Part shown: one piece after another, positions 6,645 to 15,045 of the stretch
How positions within the stretch are numbered: position 1 is the first letter of the stretch
Layout: each line of letters starts with the position of its first letter
Assembly: GCF_016863635.1 (NCBI RefSeq)
Contig: NZ_BOPG01000060.1
Location: 1 to 39,906 of the forward strand
Direction of reading: 5' to 3'
Length of the DNA stretch: 39,906 nucleotides
Source: Virgisporangium aurantiacum
Lineage (GTDB): Bacteria; Actinomycetota; Actinomycetes; Mycobacteriales; Micromonosporaceae
Position numbers and translations under genes: made by a program
The notes under the pieces: model-generated
Database searches by the model: none
The model's input: only the letters and a program-made list of their open reading frames with translations
What the model was told of the DNA's origin: nothing

Positions 6645-7553
6645 GTGATCGAGACGCTTCCGACCGCAGGTGACGTCGCGGAGGCCGCGAACCGGATTGC
6701 GCCGTACGTACGGCGCACGCCCGTGCTCGAGGCCGTCGTGGACGGGCGACCGGTGACCCTCAAGCTCGAACAGTTGCAACTGACCGGCTCGTTCAAGCTG
6801 CGCGGCGCCCTCAACGCCCTGCTCGGCGGGCCGTTGCCGGAGCACGTGGTCACCGCGTCCGGCGGCAACCACGGCATCGGGGTGGCGACGGCCGCCCGCC
6901 TCCTGGGCATCGGCGCCACGATCGCCGTGCCGGAGTCGGTGCCGCCCGACAAGGAGCGCCGCATCGCGGCGACCGGTGCGACCGTGGTGCGGCACGGCGA
7001 GCGGTACGCCGAGGCCGAGCGGCACGCCCGCGACCTCGCCCGGCGCGACGGCCTGCCGTACGTCCCCGCGTACGATGCCGCGGCCGTGGTCGCGGGCCAG
7101 GGCACGGTCGGGCTGGAGATCGCCGAGCAGGCACCGGGCTGCGACACCGTCGTCGTGGCGGTCGGTGGCGGTGGGTTGATCTCCGGGGTGACGCTCGGGG
7201 CCGGCCCGCGGACCGTCGTCGGGGTCGAGCCGGCCGGGTGTGCCTGTCTGCACGCGGCGGTCGCGGCCGGCGAGCCGGTCGACAGCCCGGTCGCGTCGGT
7301 GAGCGCGTCGGCGCTCGGGGCGACCCGCGTGGGGCGGATCCCGTTCGCCGTCCTGGAGAAGTCGCCGCCGGTGCTGGCCATGGTCGACGACGAGGCGACG
7401 CTCGCGGCCCGCGACCGCCTCTGGGACGAGTTCCGCCTCGCGGTGGAACCCGCCGGTGCGGTGCCGTTCGCCGCCTGGCTGGCCGGCGACGTGCCCGGCG
7501 ACCATCCGTGCCTGGTCGTGTGCGGCGCCAACGCACCCTGGCGACCCCTATGA
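6645..7553 (+). CDS. Pyridoxal-phosphate-dependent threonine/serine dehydratase family protein
   Basis: 302 residues, fold-type II PLP enzyme that probably deaminates Thr or Ser (or a related hydroxy-amino acid) to the oxo acid. The Schiff-base lysine is K51 in GSFKLRGA; the phosphate/substrate loop is SGGNHGIGVA (about 77); the glycine-rich PLP-phosphate loop is VAVGGGGLISG (about 170). There is no C-terminal ACT regulatory domain, so it resembles the short catabolic or racemase-like members. The GTG at 6645 has CAGAGT 6 nt upstream (leaderless pattern) and no clear Shine-Dalgarno. A hairpin terminator candidate lies 8 nt downstream of the stop. Substrate not determinable. Confidence 0.87.
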   Translation: MIETLPTAGDVAEAANRIAPYVRRTPVLEAVVDGRPVTLKLEQLQLTGSFKLRGALNALLGGPLPEHVVTASGGNHGIGVATAARLLGIGATIAVPESVPPDKERRIAATGATVVRHGERYAEAERHARDLARRDGLPYVPAYDAAAVVAGQGTVGLEIAEQAPGCDTVVVAVGGGGLISGVTLGAGPRTVVGVEPAGCACLHAAVAAGEPVDSPVASVSASALGATRVGRIPFAVLEKSPPVLAMVDDEATLAARDRLWDEFRLAVEPAGAVPFAAWLAGDVPGDHPCLVVCGANAPWRPL

Positions 7554-7560
7554 TGGGCAC

Positions 7561-7578
7561 CGGCACGCCCGCGTGCCG
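7561..7578 (+). terminator. Hairpin after the dehydratase gene
   Basis: CGGCACGC and GCGTGCCG form a perfect 8-bp palindrome around CC, starting 8 nt after the stop. There is no T-run, as is common for actinobacterial terminators. Confidence 0.5.
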
Positions 7579-7741
7579 TACCCCCTGACCGGTGGTCCAC
7601 GCCCACCGGCGCGAGCGGGGGCGAAGGTGGCCACCATGCCGTCGCGGGAGGCCGGTCCAGTCCTGTCCCACGGTTCGCAGGTGTCGGCTCGCCACCGGGC
7701 GTGGACGTGGTGGCGTGCGCGCACCGGCAGGGTGAGACACA
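7579..7741 (+). other. Structured untranslated region before the BtrH-like gene
   Basis: The spacer contains two more hairpins beyond the terminator candidate: 7589-7595 with 7603-7609 (CCGGTGG/CCACCGG, 7-nt loop) and 7690-7696 with 7709-7715 (CGCCACC/GGTGGCG, 12-nt loop), the latter ending 26 nt before the GTG. AGGGTG at 7730-7735 is a fair ribosome-binding site. No known riboswitch consensus was recognised and no ORF has coding character here. Confidence 0.4.
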
Positions 7742-8845
7742 GTGACCGAGCATCGAGACCTCAAGCGCCTCGTCCGTGAGCGGATGGCCCGCACCGGCGA
7801 GTCCTACAGCACCGCACGGCGGCACGTCACGGCCCGCCAACCGCAAAGATCGGCCCATCGGGAGAGCGCCCTGGTCGCGCGGCTTCTTTCGGACGCGGGA
7901 CAGCTCGCCCCGCACACCGGTGAGCCGTTCACCGAGGCGATGGTGTGCGGGCTGGCCGGCGGCATCGGCTTCCTGTACGCCGTCTTCGAGTACAAGGGGC
8001 TGCCGCCGCTGGTGACGCTCGTCGCCCAGCACCACCCCGACCCGTGGGCGCCGGCGGCGCTGCGCCGGGCCGGCGTCGCGTTCACCGAGGCGCACAGCGG
8101 GTCGCCGGCACCGGCCACCACCGCGCTGCGCCGCGACCTCGACGCGGGGCGCACCGTTCTGTGCACGATCGCGCGCGGCCGGCTGCCCTGGCATCCCGAC
8201 GACCCGTTCGACGCCGACCCGTACCCGGTGCTGGTGACGGCCGGCACGGGCGACGACATCATGGTCGACGACGGGACCGGCACGCCGCGGACGCTGCCGC
8301 TGGAGACGTTCGTGACCGCCTGGTCGGCCCACCGCAAGGGCCGCCACCATCGGCTGGTGGTGACGGGAGAGCGGACCGGCGACCCGGCCGTCCGGGACGC
8401 GATCGCGACCACGGTCGCCCACCTGACCGGGCCGGTGCTGGGCAACGCGTTCGACGTCAACTTCGGGCTGTCGGGGCTGGAGCGGTTCGCGAGCCAGCTC
8501 CGGGACGAGCGTACGAAGACGGGCTGGGCGCGCCGTTTCGCCGACCCGGACGCGCTGGCCGCCGGGCTGCGTCGGGTCCACGACTGCGTCGAGCGCGAGC
8601 TCACCGCCCCCGGCGCGACCCGCCCGCTGTACGCGGAGTTCCTCGACGAGGCCGCGACGATCGTGGACCTCCCGCCGGCCGCCGCCGACGCGTACCGGGA
8701 GGCCGGAGACCGGTGGCACCGGCTCGCGTCGGCGGCGCTCACGGCGTCACATATGAGGGAAACGGCGTTGAGCCGCCTCGCGGACCTGGCCGACGACGTG
8801 CTCGCGGCCGAACGGACGGCGGCGGGAGTGATCGCCGAGGTGTGA
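7742..8845 (+). CDS. BtrH N-terminal / DUF4872-type protein (BtrH-like acyltransferase family)
   Basis: 367 residues. The N-terminus is a basic Arg-rich segment (HRDLKRLVRERMARTGESYS then TARRHV), followed by the BtrH-like cysteine-protease-fold domain: TEAMVCGLAGGIGFLYAVFE contains the conserved cysteine and Gly-Gly-Ile-Gly-Phe motif, and DPYPVLVTAGTGDDIMVDDG the strand with downstream Asp. The C-terminal half (from about residue 215) is the helical DUF4872 part. BtrH in butirosin biosynthesis transfers an acyl group from a carrier protein, but most relatives have unknown roles and no carrier or aminoglycoside genes are nearby. GTG 7742 has an AGGGTG ribosome-binding site. Good domain match, unknown substrate. 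Confidence 0.78.
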   Translation: MTEHRDLKRLVRERMARTGESYSTARRHVTARQPQRSAHRESALVARLLSDAGQLAPHTGEPFTEAMVCGLAGGIGFLYAVFEYKGLPPLVTLVAQHHPDPWAPAALRRAGVAFTEAHSGSPAPATTALRRDLDAGRTVLCTIARGRLPWHPDDPFDADPYPVLVTAGTGDDIMVDDGTGTPRTLPLETFVTAWSAHRKGRHHRLVVTGERTGDPAVRDAIATTVAHLTGPVLGNAFDVNFGLSGLERFASQLRDERTKTGWARRFADPDALAAGLRRVHDCVERELTAPGATRPLYAEFLDEAATIVDLPPAAADAYREAGDRWHRLASAALTASHMRETALSRLADLADDVLAAERTAAGVIAEV

Positions 8846-8851
8846 CGCTGG

Positions 8852-8877
8852 GGTACCTTCGTGTTCGGTTCGGTACC
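8852..8877. promoter_or_regulatory. Paired GGTACC boxes upstream of the LacI gene
   Basis: Two copies of the self-complementary GGTACC (8852-8857, 8872-8877) are exactly 20 bp apart, about two helical turns, in the 56-bp spacer before the regulator. This could be an autoregulatory site, but neither box resembles a classic LacI operator, so the call is tentative. Confidence 0.25.
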
Positions 8878-8901
8878 GATCGGCAGGCGGGGTGCACCGT
8901 G

Positions 8902-9918
8902 ATGGATGGCAGGATCACGCGCGGCCCCGCCATGACCGACGTCGCCCGGCTGGCGGGGGTCTCGCACCAGACGGTGTCGCGGGTGCTCAACGACCATCCC
9001 AACGTGCGGGAGCAGACCCGGCTGCGGGTGCGGGCGGCCATCGCCGAGCTCGGCTACCGGCCCAACCGCACGGCGAAGGCCCTGGTCACCGGCCGGTCGA
9101 CGCTCATCGGCGTGGTCACCCTCAACTCGACGCTGTACGGGCCGGCGTCGCTGCTCAGCGCCGTGGAGCGGGCGGCGGCCGACGCCGGGTTCGCGGTGAG
9201 CGTCGGCAGCGTCACCGACCTCGACCGGCAGTCGATCTCCGACGCCGTGGAGCGCCACCTCGACCACCGGGTCGCCGGGATCGTGGTGATCGCACCGGTG
9301 GCGTCGGCGACCGAGGCGCTGGCCGAACTGCCGGCGACCATCCCGCTGGTGACCATCGACGGCGACCCGGAGCGCTCGGCCGCCCTGGTGACCGTCGACC
9401 AGGTGGCCGGCGCCCGCGACGCCACCCGGCACCTGCTCGACGCCGGCCACCGCACCGTGTGGCACGTGTCCGGCCCGGTCGACTGGTTCGACAGCGCCGG
9501 CCGGGTCCGCGGCTGGCAGGAGGCGCTGCGCGACGCCGGCGCCGAGGTGCCCCCGGTGATCGCCGCGGGCGACTGGACGGCCGCGTCGGGCTACCGGGCC
9601 GGGCAGATGCTCGCGCGCATGCCCGACGTCACCGCGGTGTTCGCCGCCAACGACCACCAGGCGCTCGGAATACTGCGCGCGCTGAGCGAGCACGGCCGCA
9701 CGGTGCCGCGCGACGTGAGCATCGTCGGCTTCGACGACGTGCCGGAGGCGGCGTACTTCATCCCGCCGCTGACCACGGTCCGGCCGGACTTCCACGCGGT
9801 GGCGTTCGCGTCGCTCTCGTTGCTGCTGCGGCAGATCGACGCGGGGCCGGCGCCGGAGCGGCACACGATCGCGCCGACCCTGGTGAGCCGGGACAGCGTC
9901 GGCCCGCCGCGGGTCTGA
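8902..9918 (+). CDS. LacI-family transcriptional regulator
   Basis: 338 residues. The N-terminal helix-turn-helix is complete (MTDVARLAGVSHQTVSRVLN, about residues 10-29, with hinge region GYRPNRTAKALVTGRS near 55-70), followed by a periplasmic-binding-type effector domain ending in the family's SIVGFDDVPEAAYFIPPLTT segment. ATG 8902 is chosen over the adjacent GTG 8899; GCGGGGTG upstream could serve as a ribosome-binding site for either. Such repressors usually sense a sugar; no sugar transporter or glycosidase is adjacent, so the regulon is elsewhere or the neighbour BtrH-like gene is a target. It converges on the LysR gene with a 13-bp gap. Confidence 0.9.
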   Translation: MDGRITRGPAMTDVARLAGVSHQTVSRVLNDHPNVREQTRLRVRAAIAELGYRPNRTAKALVTGRSTLIGVVTLNSTLYGPASLLSAVERAAADAGFAVSVGSVTDLDRQSISDAVERHLDHRVAGIVVIAPVASATEALAELPATIPLVTIDGDPERSAALVTVDQVAGARDATRHLLDAGHRTVWHVSGPVDWFDSAGRVRGWQEALRDAGAEVPPVIAAGDWTAASGYRAGQMLARMPDVTAVFAANDHQALGILRALSEHGRTVPRDVSIVGFDDVPEAAYFIPPLTTVRPDFHAVAFASLSLLLRQIDAGPAPERHTIAPTLVSRDSVGPPRV

Positions 9919-9931
9919 GGGAGCACGCGGC

Positions 9932-10828
9932 TTACGCGGCGGCCTTGCCTCCGGCGCGGTCGGCCAGGAGCGCGAGGGTTCGCCGCACCGGCGGGGTGTC
10001 GAGGACCGCGGTCTGCACCAGCGCGTGGATCGACCGCTGCGGCGTCGGGTTCGTGACCGGCACCGCCACCGCGCCGACCGGCAGGTCGACGGTGCCGATC
10101 CGGGGGAGCACCGTGATGCCGATGCCCGCGTCGACGAACGCGACCGCCGTGCGGTAGTCGTGCGCCTCGACGTGGAACGGCGGGCTGAACCCGGCCCCCC
10201 GGCACGCGTCGATGACGGTCTGCCGGCACCAGCCGCGGGCGAAGTCGTTGTCGACCCACCGCTCGGTGGCCAGCCGGGCCAGTTCCACCTCGGCCTCGCC
10301 GGCCAGCGGATGCGACCGCGGCAGCACCACCACGTACGGCTCGTCGAGCAGGTGCACCGCGCGCACCCCGGGCGCCGGCTGGAAGTCGCGGGGCGCGACC
10401 GCGATCTGCACGTCGACCCGTTCGTCGGGGGCGGCGACGTCGTCGCGCAGCGACAGGTCGAGCCGGATGCCGGGGAAGTCGCGCAGCAGCGCGCGCACCA
10501 CCGACGGCATCCAGGCCGCCCCGATCGACGCGAAGTAGGCCACCGACAGCGACCCGGCCCGCCCCTCCCGCAGGTCGGCGACGAACGACTCGACCTCGCC
10601 GAGCCGGGTCAGCACCCCGTCGATCTGCGCGGCCAGGGCGCGCCCGGCCGAGGTGGGTTCGACGCCGCGCCCGTTGCGCGCGAGGAGCACGAGCCCGGTC
10701 TCGCGCTGCAGGGCGGAGACGTGCTGGCTCACCGCCGACGCGGTGTAGCCGAGGTGGGTGGCGGCCGCGTTCACGGAGCCGCTCGCGACGACCGCGCGGA
10801 ACACGCGCAGGCGGTGGACGTCCAGCAT
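9932..10828 (-). CDS. LysR-family transcriptional regulator
   Basis: 298 residues. A typical N-terminal winged helix (LRVFRAVVASGSVNAAATHL then GYTASAVSQHVSALQ, residues 6-41) is followed by the two-lobed effector domain (VDVQIAVAPRDF, HPLAGEAEVELARL, DAGIGITVLPRI). It is divergent from the EamA transporter at 10903 over 74 AT-rich bases, the classical layout in which a LysR protein controls its neighbour and itself. The start ATG 10828 has TAGGAT (10840-10835) exactly 6 nt upstream and no ribosome-binding site, so its transcript is probably leaderless. The effector is unknown. Confidence 0.92.
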   Translation of the reverse strand: MLDVHRLRVFRAVVASGSVNAAATHLGYTASAVSQHVSALQRETGLVLLARNGRGVEPTSAGRALAAQIDGVLTRLGEVESFVADLREGRAGSLSVAYFASIGAAWMPSVVRALLRDFPGIRLDLSLRDDVAAPDERVDVQIAVAPRDFQPAPGVRAVHLLDEPYVVVLPRSHPLAGEAEVELARLATERWVDNDFARGWCRQTVIDACRGAGFSPPFHVEAHDYRTAVAFVDAGIGITVLPRIGTVDLPVGAVAVPVTNPTPQRSIHALVQTAVLDTPPVRRTLALLADRAGGKAAA

Positions 10829-10902
10829 TCTTCAATCCTACTGAACATTCATGCAGAAAACATTGCTTGTCCTTAAGTGTTTCTGCCCGCACGATCGGAG
10901 GC
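10829..10902. promoter_or_regulatory. Divergent LysR/EamA control region with candidate operator
   Basis: This is one of the most AT-rich stretches of the window. GCAGAAAACA (10853-10862) and TGTTTCTGC (10878-10886) form an inverted repeat across a 15-bp centre, as expected for a LysR site. TAGGAT at 10835-10840 on the minus strand is the likely -10 of the regulator. CACGAT (10890-10895), 7 nt before GTG 10903, is a weaker -10 candidate for the transporter. Confidence 0.5.
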
Positions 10903-11799
10903 GTGAAACGCATCCTCCCGGCTCTCGCCGCCGGCGTGACCATGGTCTTCTGGGCGTCCGCCTTCATCGCGATCCGGTTCGTGGGTGAGGACTACTCGCC
11001 CGGGTCGATGGCGCTGGGCCGCCTGGTGGTGGGCTCGGTGGCGCTGGTCGCGGTGGTGGCGTTCCGTTCGCGCCGCGCGCTGCCCCGGGGACGCCCGTTG
11101 GCACTCGTCCTGGCCTACGGCGTGCTCTGGTTCGGGCTCTACGCGATCCTGCTCAACGCTGCCGAGCGTCACCTCGACGCCGGAACGGCGGCGCTGATCG
11201 TGAACGTCGGGCCGATCCTCATCGCGGTGCTCGCCGGGATCTACCTCAAGGAGGGCTTCCCGCGCGGCCTGGTGACCGGCCTGGTGGTCGCGTTCGGCGG
11301 CGTTTCGACGATCGCGGTGGCGACGTCGACCGGCCACCACGACGCGTCGGGCGTGCTGCTCGCGCTGGGCGCCGCGGCGCTGTACGCGGTGGGCGTCCTG
11401 CTCCAGAAGCAGGCCCTGCGCGACGTGGACCCGTTCACCGCCACGTGGCTGGGCTGCGTCGCCGGGATGGCCGTCTGCCTGCCGTTCGCGCCGACGCTGA
11501 TCAGCGAGGTTGCCGCCGCGCCGGCGTCGGCGACCGCCGGGATCGTCTACATGGGCCTGTTCCCGACCGCGGTGGCGTTCGCGACCTGGGCGTACGCGCT
11601 GTCGCACACCAGCGCAGGCAAACTGAGTTCGTCGTCGTACGTGGTGCCCGCGATCACGGTGCTGATGTCGTGGGCGTTCCTGGCGGAGGTGCCCCGGCCG
11701 CTCGCGCTGCTGGGCGGGGTGCTGTGCCTGGTGGGGGTCGCGCTGACGCGCTTGCCGGCGCGGGCGCCGGCTCCGCGGGCGGAGCCCGCCCGTACGTGA
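10903..11799 (+). CDS. EamA/DMT-superfamily transporter
   Basis: 298 residues with ten predicted membrane helices in two EamA halves; the first half begins MVFWASAFIAIRFVGEDYSP, a typical DMT opening, and the second half starts near ALGAAALYAVGVLLQKQAL. Members export metabolites or amino acids. GTG 10903 gives the normal N-terminus (VKRILPALAAGVT); the GGAGG just upstream is only 1 nt away, too close to act as a ribosome-binding site, so a leaderless start from a -10 at 10890-10895 is plausible. The divergent LysR gene is the probable regulator. A Pro/Ala/Arg tail follows the last helix. The substrate is unknown. Confidence 0.88.
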   Translation: MKRILPALAAGVTMVFWASAFIAIRFVGEDYSPGSMALGRLVVGSVALVAVVAFRSRRALPRGRPLALVLAYGVLWFGLYAILLNAAERHLDAGTAALIVNVGPILIAVLAGIYLKEGFPRGLVTGLVVAFGGVSTIAVATSTGHHDASGVLLALGAAALYAVGVLLQKQALRDVDPFTATWLGCVAGMAVCLPFAPTLISEVAAAPASATAGIVYMGLFPTAVAFATWAYALSHTSAGKLSSSSYVVPAITVLMSWAFLAEVPRPLALLGGVLCLVGVALTRLPARAPAPRAEPART

Positions 11800-11895
11800 G
11801 GCACCGCCGCGCCCGCCGCGGCCTGCGATAAACGGTCGTATATCCGGGGGCGGGCGATCCGCGCCCACCCACCGGCGGCGGTGTCTACTTGACCG

Positions 11896-14385
11896 GTGCT
11901 GCCCATCGAGCCCGTCCTGCCCCACCTCGTCGCCACGCTGTCGGGGAGCGGTGCGGCCGTGCTGGTCTCGCCGCCCGGTACGGGCAAGACCACGATGGTG
12001 CCGCTGGCGATCGAGGGGCGGGTCGTCGTCGCCGAGCCGAGGCGGGTCGCGGCCCGGGCGGCGGCGAGCCGGATGGCGTGGCTGCTGGGGGAGAAGGTCG
12101 GGCAGCGGGTCGGGTACACGGTGCGCGGCGAGCGGCGGGTCGGCCCCGACACGCGGGTGGAGGTGGTGACCACCGGCGTGCTCGTGCGGCGGCTGCTGCG
12201 CGACGCGGAGCTGCCCGGGGTCGGCACGGTGATCATCGACGAGTGCCACGAGCGTCACCTCGACACCGACCTCGCGCTGGCGTTCACGCTGGAGTCCCGC
12301 TCGGTGCTGCGACCGGACCTGGCGCTGCTGGCGATGTCGGCCACCGCCGACGCCGACCGGATCGCGGCGGTGATGGGTGACGCACCGGTGATCGGCGCCG
12401 ACGCGCCGCTGTACGAGGTGGCGGTCGAGCACCGGCCGGCCGTCGGGCGGATCGACCCGCCGCGCGGGCTCCGGGTGGACCCGCGGTTCCTCGACCACGT
12501 CGCCGCCGTCATCCGGGAAGCCGTCGCCGGCACCGACGGCGACGTGCTCGTGTTCCTCCCCGGCGCCGGGGAGATCGAGGCGGTGGCGCGCCGCCTCCAC
12601 GGCCACGAGATCGCGCGGCTGCACGGCCGGATGAGCGCGCGCGACCAGGACGCGGTGCTGCGTCCCGGCGAGCGGCGGCGGGTGGTGCTGTCGACCGCGG
12701 TCGGCGAGAGCAGCCTCACGGTGCCCGGGGTGCGCGCGGTGGTCGACGCCGGGCTGGCCCGGGTGCCCCGGCTCGACCTGGCCCGGGGCCTGGGCGCGCT
12801 CGTCACCGTGCGGGTCTCGCGGTCGGTCGCCCACCAGCGCGCGGGCCGCGCCGGACGCGAGGCCCCCGGCCGGGTGTACCGCTGCTGGAGCGAGGCCGAT
12901 CACGACCGCCTGCCCGCCCAGCCGGAGCCCGAGATCGCCACCGCCGACCTGACCGCGTTCGCGCTCGCCCTGGCCGAGTGGGGCGACCCGGACGGCGATG
13001 GCCTCGCGCTGCTCGACCAGCCGCCGGCGTCGGCGCTGAGCGTCGCCCGGGACACGTTGCGGGACCTCGGCGCCGTCGACGCGGACGGCCGCATCACCGG
13101 GCGCGGCCGGCGCATCGCGGCGGCGGGCGTGCACCCGAGGCTGGGCCGCGCCCTGCTGGACGGCGCGCCCCTGGTGGGCGCCCGCCGCGCCGCCGAGGTG
13201 GTCGCCGTCCTCGCGGACGAGGGCCACGCCGGAGATGATCTTGTCGCGGCGTGGCGGCGGTTGCGATCGGGTGACGACGGAGCCTCGGCCCGCTGGCGCG
13301 ACGAGGCCAGGCGCCTGCGGGACGCCACCGGCAAGGGAGGCGGAGGCGGCGGCGCGGGCAGTGGCGCGGGCAGTGGCGCGGGCAGTGGCGCGGGCGGAGG
13401 CGGGCAGCCCGCCGGCTCGGATGATCTCGCGGCGGGGATCGTGGTCGGGCTGGCGTTTCCGGAGCGCCTGGCCCGCCGGCGGCCCAACGGGTACCTCATG
13501 GCCGGCGGCACCGCGGCCGAGCTCGCACCCGGGTCGGCCCTCGGCGGGGCCGAGTGGCTCGCGATCGCCACCGCCGCCCGCCAGCCGGGTTCGCCGGCTG
13601 CCACCGTGCGGCTCGCCGCGGCCGTCGACGAAAGTACCGCCCGCGAGGTCGGCGCGACGCTGCTCTCCGTCGCGAGTGAGGTCGAGTGGGACGGTGGGGA
13701 CGTCGTCGCGCGGCGGGTGGAGCGGCTCGGGGCGATCGTGCTGCGGGAGCGGCCGTGGGCCGACCCGCCGGCGTCCGCGGTGGCGGCGGCGCTGCGGGGC
13801 GGGTTGCGGCGCAACGGGCTCGGGCTTCTTTCCTGGACGGTGGACGCGTCGCGCCTGCGCGAGCGGCTCGCCTTCTGCCACGCCGTGTTCGGCGACGAGT
13901 GGCCGGACGTGGACGACGAGGCTCTACTGTCCACAGTGGACATCTGGCTCGGCGCCGACCTGGTCGGCGCCCGCCGCCGGAGCGATCTCGCCCGGATCGA
14001 CGTGACACGAGCGTTGCGCCGCCTGCTCGACCACCGGCAGGCGGCCCGGCTCGACGCCGTCGCCCCGGAGCGGCTCGACGTGCCGAGCGGCAGCCGCGTG
14101 CGGCTCGACTACGCCGACGGCACGCCGGTGCTGGCGGTCAAGCTGCAGGAGGCGTTCGGGTGGACGGCGTCGCCGCGGGTGGCCGACGGGAGGGTGCCGG
14201 TGCGGGTGCACCTGTTGTCGCCCGCGGGCCGCGCTCTCGCCGTCACCTCGGATCTTGAATCGTTCTGGCGCAACGGATACGCGGCCGTGCGCGCGGAGAT
14301 GCGCGGCCGCTATCCGCGCCATCCGTGGCCGGCCGACCCGTTGTCGGCGACGCCGACCCGGCGGCTCAACCCCCGGCGGGCCTGA
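11896..14385 (+). CDS. hrpB: ATP-dependent helicase HrpB (DEAH/RHA family)
   Basis: 829 residues, the usual length for HrpB. Walker A SPPGTGKTT lies near 25-33, motif Ia VVVAEPRRVAARAAA near 43-57, and motif II is IIDECHERHLDTD near 113-125, i.e. DECH instead of the more common DEFH/DEAH. Motif III LLAMSATAD follows, then motif VI VAHQRAGRAGREAPG near 315. The C-terminal HrpB-specific region starts near 560 and ends with the typical YPRHPWPADPLSATPTRR. A Gly/Ser/Ala linker at about 476-505 is encoded by a 12-bp tandem repeat (13351-13398). The exact RNA or ribonucleoprotein target of HrpB is not established. The 3' end overlaps the convergent gene by 20 bp. Confidence 0.93.
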   Translation: MLPIEPVLPHLVATLSGSGAAVLVSPPGTGKTTMVPLAIEGRVVVAEPRRVAARAAASRMAWLLGEKVGQRVGYTVRGERRVGPDTRVEVVTTGVLVRRLLRDAELPGVGTVIIDECHERHLDTDLALAFTLESRSVLRPDLALLAMSATADADRIAAVMGDAPVIGADAPLYEVAVEHRPAVGRIDPPRGLRVDPRFLDHVAAVIREAVAGTDGDVLVFLPGAGEIEAVARRLHGHEIARLHGRMSARDQDAVLRPGERRRVVLSTAVGESSLTVPGVRAVVDAGLARVPRLDLARGLGALVTVRVSRSVAHQRAGRAGREAPGRVYRCWSEADHDRLPAQPEPEIATADLTAFALALAEWGDPDGDGLALLDQPPASALSVARDTLRDLGAVDADGRITGRGRRIAAAGVHPRLGRALLDGAPLVGARRAAEVVAVLADEGHAGDDLVAAWRRLRSGDDGASARWRDEARRLRDATGKGGGGGGAGSGAGSGAGSGAGGGGQPAGSDDLAAGIVVGLAFPERLARRRPNGYLMAGGTAAELAPGSALGGAEWLAIATAARQPGSPAATVRLAAAVDESTAREVGATLLSVASEVEWDGGDVVARRVERLGAIVLRERPWADPPASAVAAALRGGLRRNGLGLLSWTVDASRLRERLAFCHAVFGDEWPDVDDEALLSTVDIWLGADLVGARRRSDLARIDVTRALRRLLDHRQAARLDAVAPERLDVPSGSRVRLDYADGTPVLAVKLQEAFGWTASPRVADGRVPVRVHLLSPAGRALAVTSDLESFWRNGYAAVRAEMRGRYPRHPWPADPLSATPTRRLNPRRA
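13351..13398 (+). repeat. 12-bp in-frame tandem repeat in hrpB
   Basis: GGCGCGGGCAGT occurs three times perfectly (13351-13386) with a fourth, diverged copy to 13398. It encodes Gly-Ala-Gly-Ser units in a linker between the helicase core and the C-terminal HrpB domain. Confidence 0.92.
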
Positions 14386-15031
14386 TGTCGACGGCCACCT
14401 CGTCGCCGAGCCGGTAGCCCAGGCTGAGGTCGAGCTCGTCGCCGCTCCAGAAGCGGCCCGGGTCGTACCAGTTGATCCGCCGGCCGACGGGCAGCAGGCC
14501 CATCGCCTCGTAGGTGACGGCCACGACCTCGGCGCAGTAGGCGACCTCCAGCGTCGCCTCGTCGACGTCGATGGAGGCGGACTGCCCGCGCCGCCACGGC
14601 ACGCGCATCCGCGGCACCCGGCCGCGGGCCCACCGCCACGCCAGCTTGGTGGTGGACGGGAACGGCGTGCCGTCGAGCCGCGCGATCGTGCGCAGCACGG
14701 CGTCCTCCATCTCGCGGGTGGCCGGCTGCTGCAGTTCCCGCAGCCACGCCCGCTGCCCGTAGCGCTCGCCCCAGACGCGCACCGCGTCGCGCAGGTCGTG
14801 CAACTGCACGCCGCGGTGGTGGGTGCCGGTCCACCGGTCGGGCAGCGACCGGCCCAGCTCGGCGTGCCACATCAGCGGCGGCAGGTCGTCGAGCACCACC
14901 GACATGCCCACGTGGTTGACCGGGGAGTTCGTGGCGAACTGGATCGCACGGTCGGCGCCCGACCGGCCGCGGAACAGCCAGATGTCACCGGTGCGGGAAC
15001 GTTCGACCGCCTCGTCCAGAGTGATCGGCAT
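14366..15031 (-). CDS. Permuted papain-like (YiiX/YebB, C92-type) amidase-fold protein
   Basis: 221 residues. The first domain segment GDIWLFRGRSGADRAIQFAT followed by NSPVNHVGMSVVL carries the conserved histidine (NHVGM) and the C-terminal part has the nucleophile cysteine in EVAYCAEVVAVTYEAMGLLP; histidine before cysteine is the circularly permuted NlpC/P60-like order of YaeF/YiiX proteins. These act on lipids, peptides or cell-wall amides; no signal peptide is visible here, suggesting cytoplasmic action. ATG 15031 has TACAGT 6 nt upstream (15043-15038), which coincides with the start codon of the divergent small gene. Its 3' end overlaps hrpB by 20 bp on the opposite strand. Confidence 0.75.
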   Translation of the reverse strand: MPITLDEAVERSRTGDIWLFRGRSGADRAIQFATNSPVNHVGMSVVLDDLPPLMWHAELGRSLPDRWTGTHHRGVQLHDLRDAVRVWGERYGQRAWLRELQQPATREMEDAVLRTIARLDGTPFPSTTKLAWRWARGRVPRMRVPWRRGQSASIDVDEATLEVAYCAEVVAVTYEAMGLLPVGRRINWYDPGRFWSGDELDLSLGYRLGDEVAVDIRPAGG

Positions 15032-15045
15032 AGGATCACTGTATG
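15029..15045. promoter_or_regulatory. Interlocked divergent leaderless promoters and start codons
   Basis: The 17 bp CATAGGATCACTGTATG contain everything. On the plus strand TAGGAT (15031-15036), 6-nt spacer, ATG 15043. On the minus strand TACAGT (15043-15038), 6-nt spacer, ATG 15031. Each -10 hexamer shares its first base with the opposite start codon. Neither gene has a ribosome-binding site. The motif positions are seen directly; promoter activity is inferred. Confidence 0.6.

Noticed and set aside
7579..7741. Known riboswitch (SAM, cobalamin, c-di-AMP, ykkC types) before the BtrH-like gene
   Set aside because: No core consensus of these classes could be matched by eye; only generic hairpins are evident, so it is kept as an unassigned structured region.
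10873..13881. 1002-codon open frame on the minus strand across the EamA and hrpB genes
   Set aside because: Composition is Arg/His/Gln/Gly-rich without any domain, as expected from the antisense of GC-rich genes; it spans two well-supported plus-strand genes.
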